From Shimia litoralis (GTDB lineage Bacteria; Pseudomonadota; Alphaproteobacteria; Rhodobacterales; Rhodobacteraceae), in the NCBI RefSeq assembly GCF_005518135.1, contig NZ_SULI01000007.1:62001-126000 (forward strand): a DNA stretch of 64,000 nucleotides, given 5' to 3'. The notes below the pieces were generated by a model, which made no database searches, was not told the DNA's origin, and saw only the letters and a program-made list of their open reading frames with translations. Position 1 is the first letter of the stretch; each line of letters opens with the position of its first letter. The position numbers and the translations under genes are program-made. Below, piece after piece: positions 53,905 to 62,969 of the stretch.

Positions 53905-54672
53905 ATGCCATTTCAAAAAGTTCAGACCGAGAAGCTCTCTACATCCGTTGTGCGCCAAATCGAGTTACTGATTTTACGTGGCATTTTGCGTCCCGGAGAG
54001 CGGCTCCCGTCAGAACGGGAGCTTTCTGAACGCCTTGGCGTGTCACGCCCATCCCTTCGCGAAGCTATCGCCGATCTTCAAGATCGAGGTTTGCTTGCTT
54101 CGCGCGCCGGTGCCGGCATTTTCGTTGCTGACGTATTAGGAAGCGCCTTTTCAGAGTCTCTGGTTCGACTTTTTGCTGCTCATGACGAGGCCGTTTTTGA
54201 TTACATCTCGTTTCGCCGCGACATGGAAGGGCTCGCCGCCGAACGCGCTGCGCGCTATGCATCTGACACCGACCTCAAGGTCATCAAAACCGTGTTCGAA
54301 AAGATGGAAGCGGCTCATTCTAAACGCAACCCGTCCGACGAGGCCCAGCTTGATGCCGAGTTCCACCTTGCCATCATCGAAGCCAGCCATAACGTCATCA
54401 TGCTTCATATGATGCGCTCGATGTATCAATTGTTGCGCGAGGGGGTATTCTACAATCGCTCGGTGATGTTCAAGCAACGCACCACACGCAGCGATCTTCT
54501 AGAACAACACCGTGTCATCAATTCCGCCCTTCAGGCCCGCGACCCCGACGCCGCCAGACGCGCGGTGACCCGACACTTGGACTATGTCGAACAATCCCTG
54601 TCCGATCACCAGAAGTCCGAGCGCAATGAACAAGTCGCGCGCCAACGGTATGATCACATCAAGGACCGCTAG
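53905..54672 (+). CDS. FadR-subfamily GntR transcriptional regulator
   Basis: A 255-residue regulator: N-terminal winged helix (RQIELLILRGILRPGERLPSERELSERLGVSRPSLREAIADLQDRGLL) and C-terminal FCD all-helical domain (DAEFHLAIIEASHNVIML, EHRVI) with metal-binding His. It resembles PdhR/LldR/GlcC regulators of organic-acid metabolism. A quinone oxidoreductase gene follows after 43 bp. Target genes unknown; the glycolate oxidase genes at 61-64 kb are a possibility by family only. Confidence 0.9.
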   Translation: MPFQKVQTEKLSTSVVRQIELLILRGILRPGERLPSERELSERLGVSRPSLREAIADLQDRGLLASRAGAGIFVADVLGSAFSESLVRLFAAHDEAVFDYISFRRDMEGLAAERAARYASDTDLKVIKTVFEKMEAAHSKRNPSDEAQLDAEFHLAIIEASHNVIMLHMMRSMYQLLREGVFYNRSVMFKQRTTRSDLLEQHRVINSALQARDPDAARRAVTRHLDYVEQSLSDHQKSERNEQVARQRYDHIKDR

Positions 54673-54715
54673 CGGCAACAAGAGACACAAAGAGTATTCA
54701 CAAGAGGAACAGCAG

Positions 54716-55699
54716 ATGACGCAAGCGATGCGCGCAATGGAAATCACCCAGCCCGGCGGACCCGAAGTCTTGCAACTGACACACCGCCCTATTCCACAAC
54801 CCGGCCCCGGCGAGGTTGTTATCAAGGTCGCATATGCAGGCGTAAACCGCCCCGACGCGCTGCAGCGCGCAGGCGCATATGCCCCCCCGCCCACTGCCAG
54901 CGATCTACCGGGGCTAGAAGCCTCTGGTGAAATCGTCGCTGTCGGCCCCGACGTTCATGACTGGGTCGAAGGGGATCACGTGTGTGCGCTGTTGCCCGGC
55001 GGAGGGTATGCCGAGTACGTCCTGACACCCGCGGCACATTGCCTGCCCATCCCATCCGGATTGGGCCTGAAGGAAGCCGCTTGTCTGCCAGAAACTTTTT
55101 TCACGGTCTGGAGCAATGTGTTCATGCGTGGTGGGCTGAAAGCTGGCGAGCGGTTCTTGGTGCACGGGGGATCAAGCGGCATCGGCACAACAGCCATTCA
55201 ACTGGCCAATGCATTTGGGGCACGCGTGTTCACAACCGCAGGATCTGCCGAGAAATGCGCAGCTTGCCTTGCTTTGGGGGCAGAGCGCGCCATCAATTAT
55301 CGAGAAGAAGATTTTGTGGATGTTGTCCGTGCAGAAGGCGGTGCGAATCTTATTTTGGATATGGTTGGTGGCGACTATATTCCCCGCAATGTAAAAACGC
55401 TCGCCAACGATGGGCGGCTGGTTCAAATCGCGTTCCTGTCTGGGCCAAAAGTCGAGCTTAACTTTGCCCAAATCATGGCGCGCCGCTTGCTGGTCACCGG
55501 ATCGACATTGCGCCCGCAAAGCGACCTTGCCAAAGCGCGCATCGCCACCGAGCTGCGCGAAAAGGTCTGGCCGTTGTTGGATGCAGGACAGATTGCACCC
55601 GTCATGGATAGCGAGTTTTCGCTTGAAAACGTTGCCTCAGCCCATACTCGTATGGAGGCCAGTGGGCATATCGGCAAAATCGTTCTGAAAGTGGCCTAA
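54716..55699 (+). CDS. NAD(P)H quinone oxidoreductase (PIG3-like)
   Basis: A 327-residue MDR enzyme: VEIKVAYAGVNRPDALQRAGAY-like N-terminus (GEVVIKVAYAGVNRPDALQ), DLPGLEASGEIVAVG and the Rossmann HGGSSGIGTTAIQLANAFGARVFTT. It lacks catalytic zinc ligands, as in quinone oxidoreductases. The ATG at 54716 has AGAGGAAC upstream; a longer frame overlaps the regulator. A convergent terminator separates it from the COQ9 gene. Confidence 0.92.
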   Translation: MTQAMRAMEITQPGGPEVLQLTHRPIPQPGPGEVVIKVAYAGVNRPDALQRAGAYAPPPTASDLPGLEASGEIVAVGPDVHDWVEGDHVCALLPGGGYAEYVLTPAAHCLPIPSGLGLKEAACLPETFFTVWSNVFMRGGLKAGERFLVHGGSSGIGTTAIQLANAFGARVFTTAGSAEKCAACLALGAERAINYREEDFVDVVRAEGGANLILDMVGGDYIPRNVKTLANDGRLVQIAFLSGPKVELNFAQIMARRLLVTGSTLRPQSDLAKARIATELREKVWPLLDAGQIAPVMDSEFSLENVASAHTRMEASGHIGKIVLKVA

Positions 55700-55710
55700 G
55701 ACGAAAACCG

Positions 55711-55738
55711 TCCTGCGCGATCATCGTAACGCGCAGGA
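55711..55738. terminator. Hairpin terminator between quinone oxidoreductase and COQ9 genes
   Basis: A 9-bp stem TCCTGCGCG/CGCGCAGGA with a 10-nt loop, 11 bp after the stop codon. The plus-strand side is preceded by AAAA, which would give a T-tract on the minus strand. Confidence 0.65.
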
Positions 55739-55749
55739 TATCATATCTC

Positions 55750-56436
55750 TTACCCTTTGGTTGTGTGTCCAGGCATATCCATTTTGGGTTTTGGCGCGCG
55801 CAAACGCCCCAGCACCGACAAAGGCCCTGCAAGAGCTTTGCTCATCGGACTGGCCTTGAACTGGGCCTTGGCCTTTTCAAACTGCATGACATTGTCAATT
55901 CTGCGATCCAAAAAGGCCCACGTGGCCTCGTGACCGTCACTGTCATCCCCAAGCCAATATAACACCGTTGTGCCATATACGCCTGACAGCGTCGCCCGTT
56001 TGGTATACCAATTCACATCCTCTGAAGTATCCCCAAGCGCCGTCCAGATGGCATCGCATGTATCCCAAATCAACTGCGCTCCCAAAGCGGCATGTTGCGG
56101 CAATGCAAACAACGTCGATCCGCGTCGCACGGCCTCTTTGTCATCAGACACCTCTAGCCGGAACCGCACTGCAGCCGCGATTCGATCGCGAAACCGCATT
56201 TCGGATAGCTCAGCGTCGTGCAATTTCGCCTGCATCAGCTGATCACCACGTTTGTGGTATGCGACGGCTAAGTCCAACGCGCCCCGAGGGCAAATCAAAT
56301 TGGCCAACGCGGCATCCAATTCACAATCGGCGACTGCGGCGTCAAATGTCGCCGCAGACCACCCATCAAAGGCCACGTGGCCCAATGCGGCGTCTAGCAA
56401 TTGGGATTTCAAATCACGTTCGGGGATATTGTGCAT
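55750..56436 (-). CDS. COQ9 family protein
   Basis: A 228-residue protein of the COQ9 family (TetR-like fold that binds lipids in ubiquinone synthesis): LLDAALGHVAFDGWSAATFDAAVADCELD, DVNWYTKRATLSGVYGTTVLYWLGDDSDGHEATWAFLDRRIDNVMQFEKAK are characteristic. The ATG at 56436 has GGAG upstream. It diverges from rpsU, a pairing common in Alphaproteobacteria. It probably helps CoQ hydroxylation by a COQ7-like enzyme. Confidence 0.9.
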   Translation of the reverse strand: MHNIPERDLKSQLLDAALGHVAFDGWSAATFDAAVADCELDAALANLICPRGALDLAVAYHKRGDQLMQAKLHDAELSEMRFRDRIAAAVRFRLEVSDDKEAVRRGSTLFALPQHAALGAQLIWDTCDAIWTALGDTSEDVNWYTKRATLSGVYGTTVLYWLGDDSDGHEATWAFLDRRIDNVMQFEKAKAQFKASPMSKALAGPLSVLGRLRAPKPKMDMPGHTTKG

Positions 56437-56545
56437 GCGACTCTCCACTGTTGGGTCACATACTAGACAAACAAACCGGGCTTTGCTATACGGCGGACTC
56501 CTGCAAATCCTTGCAACTTCAAACTAGAAAGGTGGTGAAAACCAC

Positions 56546-56752
56546 ATGCAGGTTAGTGTTCGTGACAACAATGTCGATCAGGCGCTTCGTGCCCTGAAGA
56601 AAAAGCTACAGCGTGAAGGCGTTTTTCGTGAAATGAAGCTTAAGCAACATTTCGAAAAGCCGTCTGAGAAAAAAGCGCGCGAGAAAGCTGAAGCGATCCG
56701 CCGTGCCCGTAAATTGGCGCGTAAGAAGCTCCAGCGCGAAGGAATGCTCTAA
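56546..56752 (+). CDS. rpsU: 30S ribosomal protein S21
   Basis: A 68-residue basic protein starting [45 protein letters not shown], the S21 family sequence. AAAGGTGGTG precedes the ATG. S21 helps 30S initiation near the 16S 3' end. A strong terminator follows after 38 bp. Confidence 0.97.
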   Translation: MQVSVRDNNVDQALRALKKKLQREGVFREMKLKQHFEKPSEKKAREKAEAIRRARKLARKKLQREGML

Positions 56753-56789
56753 GAGCCCTTCTACTCCAGCTTGGACACAAAGAATGAAC

Positions 56790-56819
56790 AACCCCCGTAG
56801 CCTCGCTGCGGGGGTTTTT
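56790..56819 (+). terminator. Rho-independent terminator after rpsU
   Basis: A 12-bp stem (AACCCCCGTAGC paired with GCTGCGGGGGTT, one G-U) with loop CTC, followed by five T residues. Confidence 0.9.
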
Positions 56820-56976
56820 CTCACTTTGGCACGTGATGTTTCCACCCACTTTTTCCGTGCTGGCCCACTACACACATCCCGCAACACATTTTGTTGACCA
56901 TCTTTTTGACGTCACCCGCTGCAATTATCCCCAAAAGCACCTAGGTTATTTTAAATGCAAAACACAGGGCGCGCTC

Positions 56977-57849
56977 ATGACTGATACATACACTCCTCCA
57001 AAGGTCTGGACTTGGAACCAAGGAAACGGCGGCGAATTCGCCAGCATCAACCGTCCCATTGCCGGGGCCACGCATGACAAAGATCTCGCGGTTGGCGATC
57101 ACCCGTTTCAACTCTATTCTCTTGCGACACCAAATGGCGTGAAGGTCACGGTCATGCTCGAAGAGCTCCTCGCCGCGGGGCATTCTGGGGCCGAATATGA
57201 CGCGTGGCTTATCAATATTGGCGAAGGTGACCAGTTCAGCAGCGGGTTTGTGTCCGTTAATCCAAACTCAAAAATCCCGGCCCTGATGGACCATTCCACC
57301 ACGCCGCCGACGCGTATTTTTGAGTCGGGCGCGATTCTGCTTCATCTGGCCGAAAAATTTGACGCATTCCTTCCCTCGGACCCTGCCAAACGTCCCGAAA
57401 TGTTGTCTTGGCTATTTTGGCAGATGGGAAGCGCGCCGTATCTGGGCGGCGGCTTTGGCCACTTCTATTCCTATGCACCAGAAAAATGGGAATACCCCAT
57501 TGATCGGTTTGCCATGGAAACCAAACGACAGCTTGATGTTCTGGACCGTCAGTTGGCCGAGAATACGTATATTTCGGGCGAAGAGTACACCATCGCAGAT
57601 ATGGCAATCTGGGCATGGTATGGCCAGTTGGTGCTTGGACGTTTGTACAGCGCCGCAGAATTTTTGGACGTAGAGAGCTACAAGCACCTTCAACGTTGGG
57701 CCAAAGTTATTGACGCGCGCCCGGCAGTGAGCCGTGGCCGAATGGTTAATCGTGCATTTGGCGAGCTGGAAACCCAGTTGCGTGAACGCCACGACGCCAG
57801 CGATTTTGACACAAAAACCCAAGACAAGTTGGAAGCCGCGAGCAGCTAA
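56977..57849 (+). CDS. yghU: YghU-type glutathione S-transferase
   Basis: A 290-residue GST: YTPPKVWTWN, GGEFASINRPIAGATHDKDL, HPFQLYSLATPNGVKVTVMLEEL and VNPNSKIPALMDHS match YghU/Ure2-like disulfide-bond oxidoreductases, which carry two glutathione molecules. The N-terminal domain has an active-site Asn-Gly rather than Cys. A longer upstream frame is a shadow. A terminator follows. Confidence 0.93.
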   Translation: MTDTYTPPKVWTWNQGNGGEFASINRPIAGATHDKDLAVGDHPFQLYSLATPNGVKVTVMLEELLAAGHSGAEYDAWLINIGEGDQFSSGFVSVNPNSKIPALMDHSTTPPTRIFESGAILLHLAEKFDAFLPSDPAKRPEMLSWLFWQMGSAPYLGGGFGHFYSYAPEKWEYPIDRFAMETKRQLDVLDRQLAENTYISGEEYTIADMAIWAWYGQLVLGRLYSAAEFLDVESYKHLQRWAKVIDARPAVSRGRMVNRAFGELETQLRERHDASDFDTKTQDKLEAASS

Positions 57850-57866
57850 GGGCCAACCGCCTCATA

Positions 57867-57900
57867 TCTGGATGCCTGTCAAATCTTTCAGGCATCCAGA
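57867..57900 (+). terminator. Terminator after yghU
   Basis: A perfect 12-bp stem TCTGGATGCCTG/CAGGCATCCAGA with a 10-nt loop starts 18 bp after the stop; an A/T-rich run follows. Confidence 0.75.
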
Positions 57901-57944
57901 AATAATTTGATCAAAAAAATAATCTGGACCTATGATGATGTCTG

Positions 57945-57970
57945 GACAAACGTCTTTGCACATGTTTGTC
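57945..57970. promoter_or_regulatory. Inverted repeat GACAAAC-N12-GTTTGTC upstream of gabD
   Basis: Perfect 7-bp arms in the 100 bp before the gabD start. It could be an operator for a regulator not encoded here, or part of the promoter. Function inferred only from symmetry and place. Confidence 0.35.
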
Positions 57971-58001
57971 GTTCTAAAACTGCTATCATCAGGAGGCCAC
58001 A

Positions 58002-59474
58002 ATGCTTGACGCTATCACCGACCTAAAGTCGCTTCTCAAAGATCCGACACTGCTTGAAACACGTGCATACATCGGTGGGCAATGGGTCGACGGCGAGGGC
58101 ACATTTGATGTGACCAACCCTGCACGCGGTGACATCGTTGCAAAAGTCGCGGACGTAAGCCGGGCGCAAGTCGCCGGGGCCATTGCACAAGCCAATACTG
58201 CCCAGAAAGAATGGGCAAAATGGACAGGAAAAGAACGCGCCGCAGTATTGCGCAAATGGTACGATCTCATGATGGCGCATCAAGACGATCTGGCCACAAT
58301 TCTGACGGCCGAAATGGGCAAGCCCTTGGCTGAATCCAAAGGTGAGATTGCCTATGGTGCATCGTTTGTCGAATTTTTCGCCGAAGAAGCCAAACGCATT
58401 TATGGCGAAACCATCCCCGGCCACCAACGCGACAAGAGAATTACGGTCATCAAGCAACCCATTGGTGTTGCCGCGTCGATCACACCGTGGAACTTTCCCA
58501 ATGCAATGATCACCCGCAAGGCAGGACCAGCTCTGGCCGCCGGGTGTGCTTTTGTGGCACGACCTGCTGCGGAAACGCCATTGTCGGCCATTGTTCTTGG
58601 TGTTCTTGCCGACCGCGCTGGCATCCCTGCGGGCGTATTGAACATTGTTCCGTCCTCCCGTGCCAGCGAGATCGGCAAAGAGTTTTGCGAAAATGACGCT
58701 GTGCGCAAACTTACGTTCACCGGTTCAACCGAAGTTGGCCGCATCCTGCTGCGTCAAGCTGCGGACAGCGTCATGAAGTGCTCGATGGAGCTTGGCGGAA
58801 ACGCGCCGTTCATTGTGTTTGATGACGCTGATCTGGATGCCGCAGTAGAAGGCGCCATTTTGTGCAAATTCCGCAACAACGGCCAAACCTGTGTGTGTGC
58901 AAACCGCATCTATGTCCAATCTGGCGTCTATGAGGCTTTTGCCGAAAAACTTAAGAGCGCCGTCGAAAAAATGCCCGTTGGCGACGGGCTTGCCGATGGC
59001 ATCATGTTTGGCCCCCTCATTAATCAGGAAGCCGTAGAAAAGGTCGAAGAGCATATTGCGGATGCCACCTCCAAAGGCGGCGAAGTTATCCTGGGCGGCG
59101 CAGCGTCTACTCTTGGCGGCACCTTCTTTGAGCCCACCATTGTGACGGGTGCCACGCCGGACATGGCCTTTGCCAAAGATGAAACCTTTGGTCCACTCGC
59201 CCCACTCTTCAAATTTGAAGACGAAGACGACGTGATCGCTATGGCCAATGACACGATTTTTGGATTGGCATCGTATTTTTACGCCAAGGACCTGAGCCGT
59301 GTATACAAGGTCGCAGAAGCGCTGGAATACGGAATCGTTGGCGTCAACACTGGCATCATCTCGACAGAGGTCGCCCCCTTTGGCGGCGTGAAACAATCGG
59401 GTCTGGGCCGCGAAGGCAGCCATCACGGCATCGAGGATTACCTCGAGATGAAATACATCTGCATGTCCGTCTAA
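58002..59474 (+). CDS. gabD: Succinate-semialdehyde dehydrogenase
   Basis: A 490-residue aldehyde dehydrogenase of the GabD type: [55 protein letters not shown], catalytic Glu in MELGGNAPF and catalytic Cys in [11 protein letters not shown] (two Cys spaced by one residue as in GabD), and [14 protein letters not shown]. It oxidises succinic semialdehyde from GABA catabolism to succinate. No gabT is adjacent. GGAGG lies upstream of the ATG. Confidence 0.93.
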   Translation: MLDAITDLKSLLKDPTLLETRAYIGGQWVDGEGTFDVTNPARGDIVAKVADVSRAQVAGAIAQANTAQKEWAKWTGKERAAVLRKWYDLMMAHQDDLATILTAEMGKPLAESKGEIAYGASFVEFFAEEAKRIYGETIPGHQRDKRITVIKQPIGVAASITPWNFPNAMITRKAGPALAAGCAFVARPAAETPLSAIVLGVLADRAGIPAGVLNIVPSSRASEIGKEFCENDAVRKLTFTGSTEVGRILLRQAADSVMKCSMELGGNAPFIVFDDADLDAAVEGAILCKFRNNGQTCVCANRIYVQSGVYEAFAEKLKSAVEKMPVGDGLADGIMFGPLINQEAVEKVEEHIADATSKGGEVILGGAASTLGGTFFEPTIVTGATPDMAFAKDETFGPLAPLFKFEDEDDVIAMANDTIFGLASYFYAKDLSRVYKVAEALEYGIVGVNTGIISTEVAPFGGVKQSGLGREGSHHGIEDYLEMKYICMSV

Positions 59475-59884
59475 GTATCTTCGGATTTGGGAGGAGCCAT
59501 CAGACTGGTCAATCGGTCGATGGCTCCTTTCCATGCTGCGAGTTCTTCTGGTGAGATATCGTCCCCGACCACATCGCAAAGCGCATTTTCCAAGGCTGTG
59601 GAGGCTAGGCCATAGCCACGCGTATCGACGCCATAACGCGCATGACTCTCTGCCATTTTTTGCCCCACGGATTTGAACAACTCGGGCTTATCAAGACTGC
59701 GGACAACTGTTGCCAGCATCGTCGCAAACATCTCTTTCTGGACCACCGCGTCATTTGTGAACAGATTTTTGGCGTCCGGCATCAGCTCGAAAAGATGATC
59801 GTAAAACCGTGCCGATATCTGGCTTTTACACGCAAACCTTTTTGAAAAGTTCTCCTGTATCAACCGCTTTGCCTCTTGGTCCAT
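59471..59884 (-). CDS. Single-domain globin
   Basis: A 137-residue globin with CD1 Phe (42), Gln49 at the E7-like position and the proximal His81 in MAESHARYGVD. It lacks the FAD/NAD reductase domain of flavohemoglobin, as in bacterial single-domain globins that bind O2 or NO. The ATG at 59884 has GGAG upstream. Its stop overlaps the gabD stop region (convergent). Confidence 0.88.
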   Translation of the reverse strand: MDQEAKRLIQENFSKRFACKSQISARFYDHLFELMPDAKNLFTNDAVVQKEMFATMLATVVRSLDKPELFKSVGQKMAESHARYGVDTRGYGLASTALENALCDVVGDDISPEELAAWKGAIDRLTSLMAPPKSEDT

Positions 59885-59989
59885 CTGGCGCTCCATCCCA
59901 TACTAATCTCTGTCCGAGCCGTTCGCCTAAGGACAAGCGATATATTGGAGCATAATACTTAATGGCGCGTTGATATCCTCAAATGCAAA

Positions 59990-60016
59990 ATGCCCCGACC
60001 TTTTGGGTCAGGGCAT
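59990..60016 (-). terminator. Terminator downstream of hsp20
   Basis: On the minus strand an 11-bp stem with one mismatch (ATGCCC..GACC / GGTC..GGGCAT) and a 5-nt loop is followed by TTTTGCATTT. It lies 27 bp past the hsp20 stop. Confidence 0.7.
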
Positions 60017-60043
60017 CGGCGTCTTGGGTTATGATCGTAAATC

Positions 60044-60511
60044 CTAGTTCACTGCTTTGGCATCAACGACATCTTTGTCGACTTCACCAGCCCGCGCAAT
60101 TTCGATGCGCCGAGGCTTGAGAGCTTCTGGGATTTCACGCTGAAGATCAACGTGCAGCATGCCATCAACATGGCTGGCATGGGTCACGCGGACATGGTCT
60201 GCCAAATGGAACCGACGTTCAAAGGCGCGTGTTGCAATACCGCGATGCAAAAAGACCTTTTCCTCGACCTCATCGGCTTTCCGCGCGGTCACAACAAGCG
60301 CGTTTTCACGCACTTCGATGCTAAGATCCTCCGCCGAAAATCCAGCAACGGCAATGGAAATACGATAGGCATCGTCGGCGGTTTTTTCAATATTATATGG
60401 GGGGTAGCTGGCTTGACCACCTTCGCTGGACAAAACGCGATCCATCACGTTTGCAAGTTGGTCAAATCCTACCGAAGAACGGTATAGGGGTGCAAAATCA
60501 AAGCTGCGCAT
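60044..60511 (-). CDS. Small heat-shock protein Hsp20
   Basis: A 155-residue IbpA-like chaperone: MRSFDFAPLYRSSVGFDQLANVMDRV, PYNIEKTADDAYRISIAVAGF, alpha-crystallin beta strands (LVVTARKADEVEEKVFLHRGIATRAFERRFHLADHV) and C-terminal IEIARA. It binds unfolding proteins. GGAGG precedes the ATG. A candidate heat-shock promoter lies upstream and a terminator downstream, so it is a single-gene unit. Confidence 0.93.
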   Translation of the reverse strand: MRSFDFAPLYRSSVGFDQLANVMDRVLSSEGGQASYPPYNIEKTADDAYRISIAVAGFSAEDLSIEVRENALVVTARKADEVEEKVFLHRGIATRAFERRFHLADHVRVTHASHVDGMLHVDLQREIPEALKPRRIEIARAGEVDKDVVDAKAVN

Positions 60512-60537
60512 GGGTTATCCTCCATCATGAGCGACAA

Positions 60538-60566
60538 CAAATAGAAACGCCTTCCCAATGGGCAAG
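60538..60566 (-). promoter_or_regulatory. Candidate heat-shock (RpoH) promoter for hsp20
   Basis: On the minus strand CTTG is followed 17 bp later by TCTATTTG, close to the alphaproteobacterial RpoH consensus (CTTG, about 17-18 bp, CYTATNT). It lies 27-55 bp before the hsp20 ATG. Based on pattern only. Confidence 0.4.
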
Positions 60567-60673
60567 GCACGACACAGAGCCCGACATTCGGCGCCCTGCA
60601 CACTCGAGATGGTGATGATTTTTCGGGTGTCAAGGTCTTCACGAACACGTGGGTCAACACCCAAAAGACGACA

Positions 60674-61486
60674 TCAGGGTTTTACGAACTTTGCACCGGC
60701 CCCAACGCGTCCGCCGCCTTTGCCAAGACGCATATCGGATGTCAGAATCCGCGGAGCGGAGATCGCATGACGCAAGTCATCCAAAGGTTTCTCCAGCTGC
60801 ATGCCGAGCGCGACGGGCCGCCCGTCCATGTTTGCCATGGCCGATACCACCGAAACAACTGCTACGCCGCCATTGCGAAACGTAAATACCGGGGCCCCGC
60901 TGCTGCCAAAATTCACATCACATGACATCACATAGACACCCTCTTGCACCCCCAACACCTTGCAAAGCTCTTGCAGTGATGGTGCCTCTGCGCGGTCTTG
61001 CGCATAAGAAACGACGCCGACGGCATCCCCAGACTGCAGTTGCGACTGTGTGGCGAATGGAACCACAGTGGTGTTCCGGATCGGATGATGAAGCTCTAGC
61101 AGCGCGACATCATTCGCAATGCGCTGCGCCCCATTGCGGCTGCGATAGTTGTAGTCTGGGTGAACAATAGCTCTACGAATTGTGCGATATGCCGATGCAC
61201 GTCCGTTGCGCCATCCCGCTCTAAATTCAATGTCCGAGGGCGCTACACGGGTTTTGCTCGTCTTGTCGAAAAGGCAATGCGCCGCTGTTAACACAAGATC
61301 TGGCGCAATCAGCGCCCCCGTGCAAAACCCCGACGTTCCGATATTGAGACGGCCAACTGCGTCCCACCCCCGACTGTCATCCGCGGTATCCAAGCGCTGC
61401 AGTGCACTTTGCTGTGCACTCAGAGGCTCAGACACCAAAAGCGCGCACACCACACCGGCCAACAAATACATCAAGTTGCGAAACAT
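60674..61486 (-). CDS. Secreted trypsin-like serine protease
   Basis: A 270-residue S1-type protease: signal peptide to about residue 24 (ends LSAQQ), His70 in LTAAHC, Asp126 in ANDVALLEL and Ser196 in NFGSSGAPVF, a complete triad. The substrate is unknown. It lies 155 bp after glcF on the same strand; nothing connects it functionally. No PDZ domain is seen, unlike DegP. Confidence 0.88.
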   Translation of the reverse strand: MFRNLMYLLAGVVCALLVSEPLSAQQSALQRLDTADDSRGWDAVGRLNIGTSGFCTGALIAPDLVLTAAHCLFDKTSKTRVAPSDIEFRAGWRNGRASAYRTIRRAIVHPDYNYRSRNGAQRIANDVALLELHHPIRNTTVVPFATQSQLQSGDAVGVVSYAQDRAEAPSLQELCKVLGVQEGVYVMSCDVNFGSSGAPVFTFRNGGVAVVSVVSAMANMDGRPVALGMQLEKPLDDLRHAISAPRILTSDMRLGKGGGRVGAGAKFVKP

Positions 61487-61641
61487 CAGAGGTCCTTACC
61501 TTATCGAGGACCATCCTATTTGTGACACAAGGCAAAATTTGGGCAGGATCGTGAAACAGCCGGGCGCTTTGGCGTCCGGCTTGGCCCAACACGGCGCGGG
61601 ATATCTTTAGATACCTTGCACGTGGCGGGAGCCTTCTCCTT

Positions 61642-62967
61642 CTATCTCAGGATCGGCACCTCGGCAGATCGCGACTTGGGCATGCTCAATGCAGGTGGTT
61701 TGGGGCCACCGGTGGCCCAGTCCAGCAATTCAACCGTGTGCACGATTGGCACGTCGGTCCCCGACCCAATTTGCATCATGCATCCAATATTACCCGCCGC
61801 AATAATGTCCGGATTTTTTGCCTCCAAAGTCCGCACTTTGCGCTGTTTCAGTTGCCCAGAAATTTCTGGCTGCATCAGATTGTACGTTCCCGCAGAGCCA
61901 CAGCACAGATGGCTATCCGCGGGCTCAACGATGCGAAACCCCGCCTTTCTCAGCAAATCCTTGGGAAAGGTTTTGATCTGTTGGCCATGCTGAAGCGAAC
62001 ATGCCGCGTGATAGGCCACAACCGTTTCTCTCGGTGTGCTTTCCGGCATATCCAAATCCACAAGGACTTCGGAAACATCTTTGGCAATCGCACTGACCCG
62101 CGCGGCATCCTCGGCCAGCGGCCCGTTTCGGAACATATACCCGTAATCTTTGACGGTGGTGCCACAACCAGAGGTATTGATGACAATCGCATCCAGGCCT
62201 TTGGTATCTATTTCGGCACACCATGCCTCAATGTTCTTGGCCGCGATTGCGTGGCTTTCGTCGGTTTTGCCCATGTGGTGCGTTAAGGCCCCACAGCATC
62301 CAGCACCTTTGGCGACCACAACCTCGCAGCCCAAGCGGGTCAATAATCGAATGGTTGCATCATTGATGTCCGTGTTCAGCGCCTTTTGCGCGCAACCGGT
62401 CATCAAGGCCACCCGCATCTTGCGCGGTTCAACCTGTGGTTCAAAGCTTTGAGGGTCATCATTTCGACTGACTGGTGGGATATGTTTGGGTGCCATCTCC
62501 AGCATCGCCTTAAGGCGTGCATCCGGCATCAAAAACGCAAACGGGCGACCAATCTTTGCCCCAAGCAATGCCAAACGAAACCGTTTCGGATACGGCAATA
62601 TGCGCGCCAAAAGCCACCGCAAGGCTCGGTCGGAAAAGGATCGCGTATAGTTTTGTTCAATATAGTCCCGCGCATGATCCACCAGATGCATGTAATGCAC
62701 CCCGGACGGGCAGGTACTCATGCAGGCAAGGCAGCTCAGGCAGCGATCGATGTGCTTAACCGTTTTCGCATCCGGAACCCGTTCGTTTTCCAGCATATCC
62801 TTGATCTGATAGATACGCCCACGCGGGCTGTCGAGTTCATCGCCAAGCACCTGATATGTCGGGCAAGTCGCGGTACAAAATCCGCAGTGTACGCAGGACC
62901 TTAGGATTTCATTGGCCCGCTGAATTCCCGGATCTTTCAGTTGCGCATCTGTAAACATCGTCTGCAT
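61642..62967 (-). CDS. glcF: Glycolate oxidase iron-sulfur subunit GlcF
   Basis: A 441-residue protein with two 4Fe-4S motifs, CVHCGFCTATCP and CLSCLACMSTCP, and two CCG-type domains (GCAQKALNTDINDATIRLL, GCCGALTHHMGK, CCGSAGTYNLMQPEIS). It passes electrons from glycolate oxidation to quinones. It starts 2 bp after glcE. The regulator and glcD are beyond the right edge. Confidence 0.95.
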   Translation of the reverse strand: MQTMFTDAQLKDPGIQRANEILRSCVHCGFCTATCPTYQVLGDELDSPRGRIYQIKDMLENERVPDAKTVKHIDRCLSCLACMSTCPSGVHYMHLVDHARDYIEQNYTRSFSDRALRWLLARILPYPKRFRLALLGAKIGRPFAFLMPDARLKAMLEMAPKHIPPVSRNDDPQSFEPQVEPRKMRVALMTGCAQKALNTDINDATIRLLTRLGCEVVVAKGAGCCGALTHHMGKTDESHAIAAKNIEAWCAEIDTKGLDAIVINTSGCGTTVKDYGYMFRNGPLAEDAARVSAIAKDVSEVLVDLDMPESTPRETVVAYHAACSLQHGQQIKTFPKDLLRKAGFRIVEPADSHLCCGSAGTYNLMQPEISGQLKQRKVRTLEAKNPDIIAAGNIGCMMQIGSGTDVPIVHTVELLDWATGGPKPPALSMPKSRSAEVPILR

Positions 62968-62969
62968 GA

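Noticed and set aside
58725-59579. 284-residue minus-strand open frame
   Set aside because: Antisense shadow of gabD and also overlapping the globin gene.
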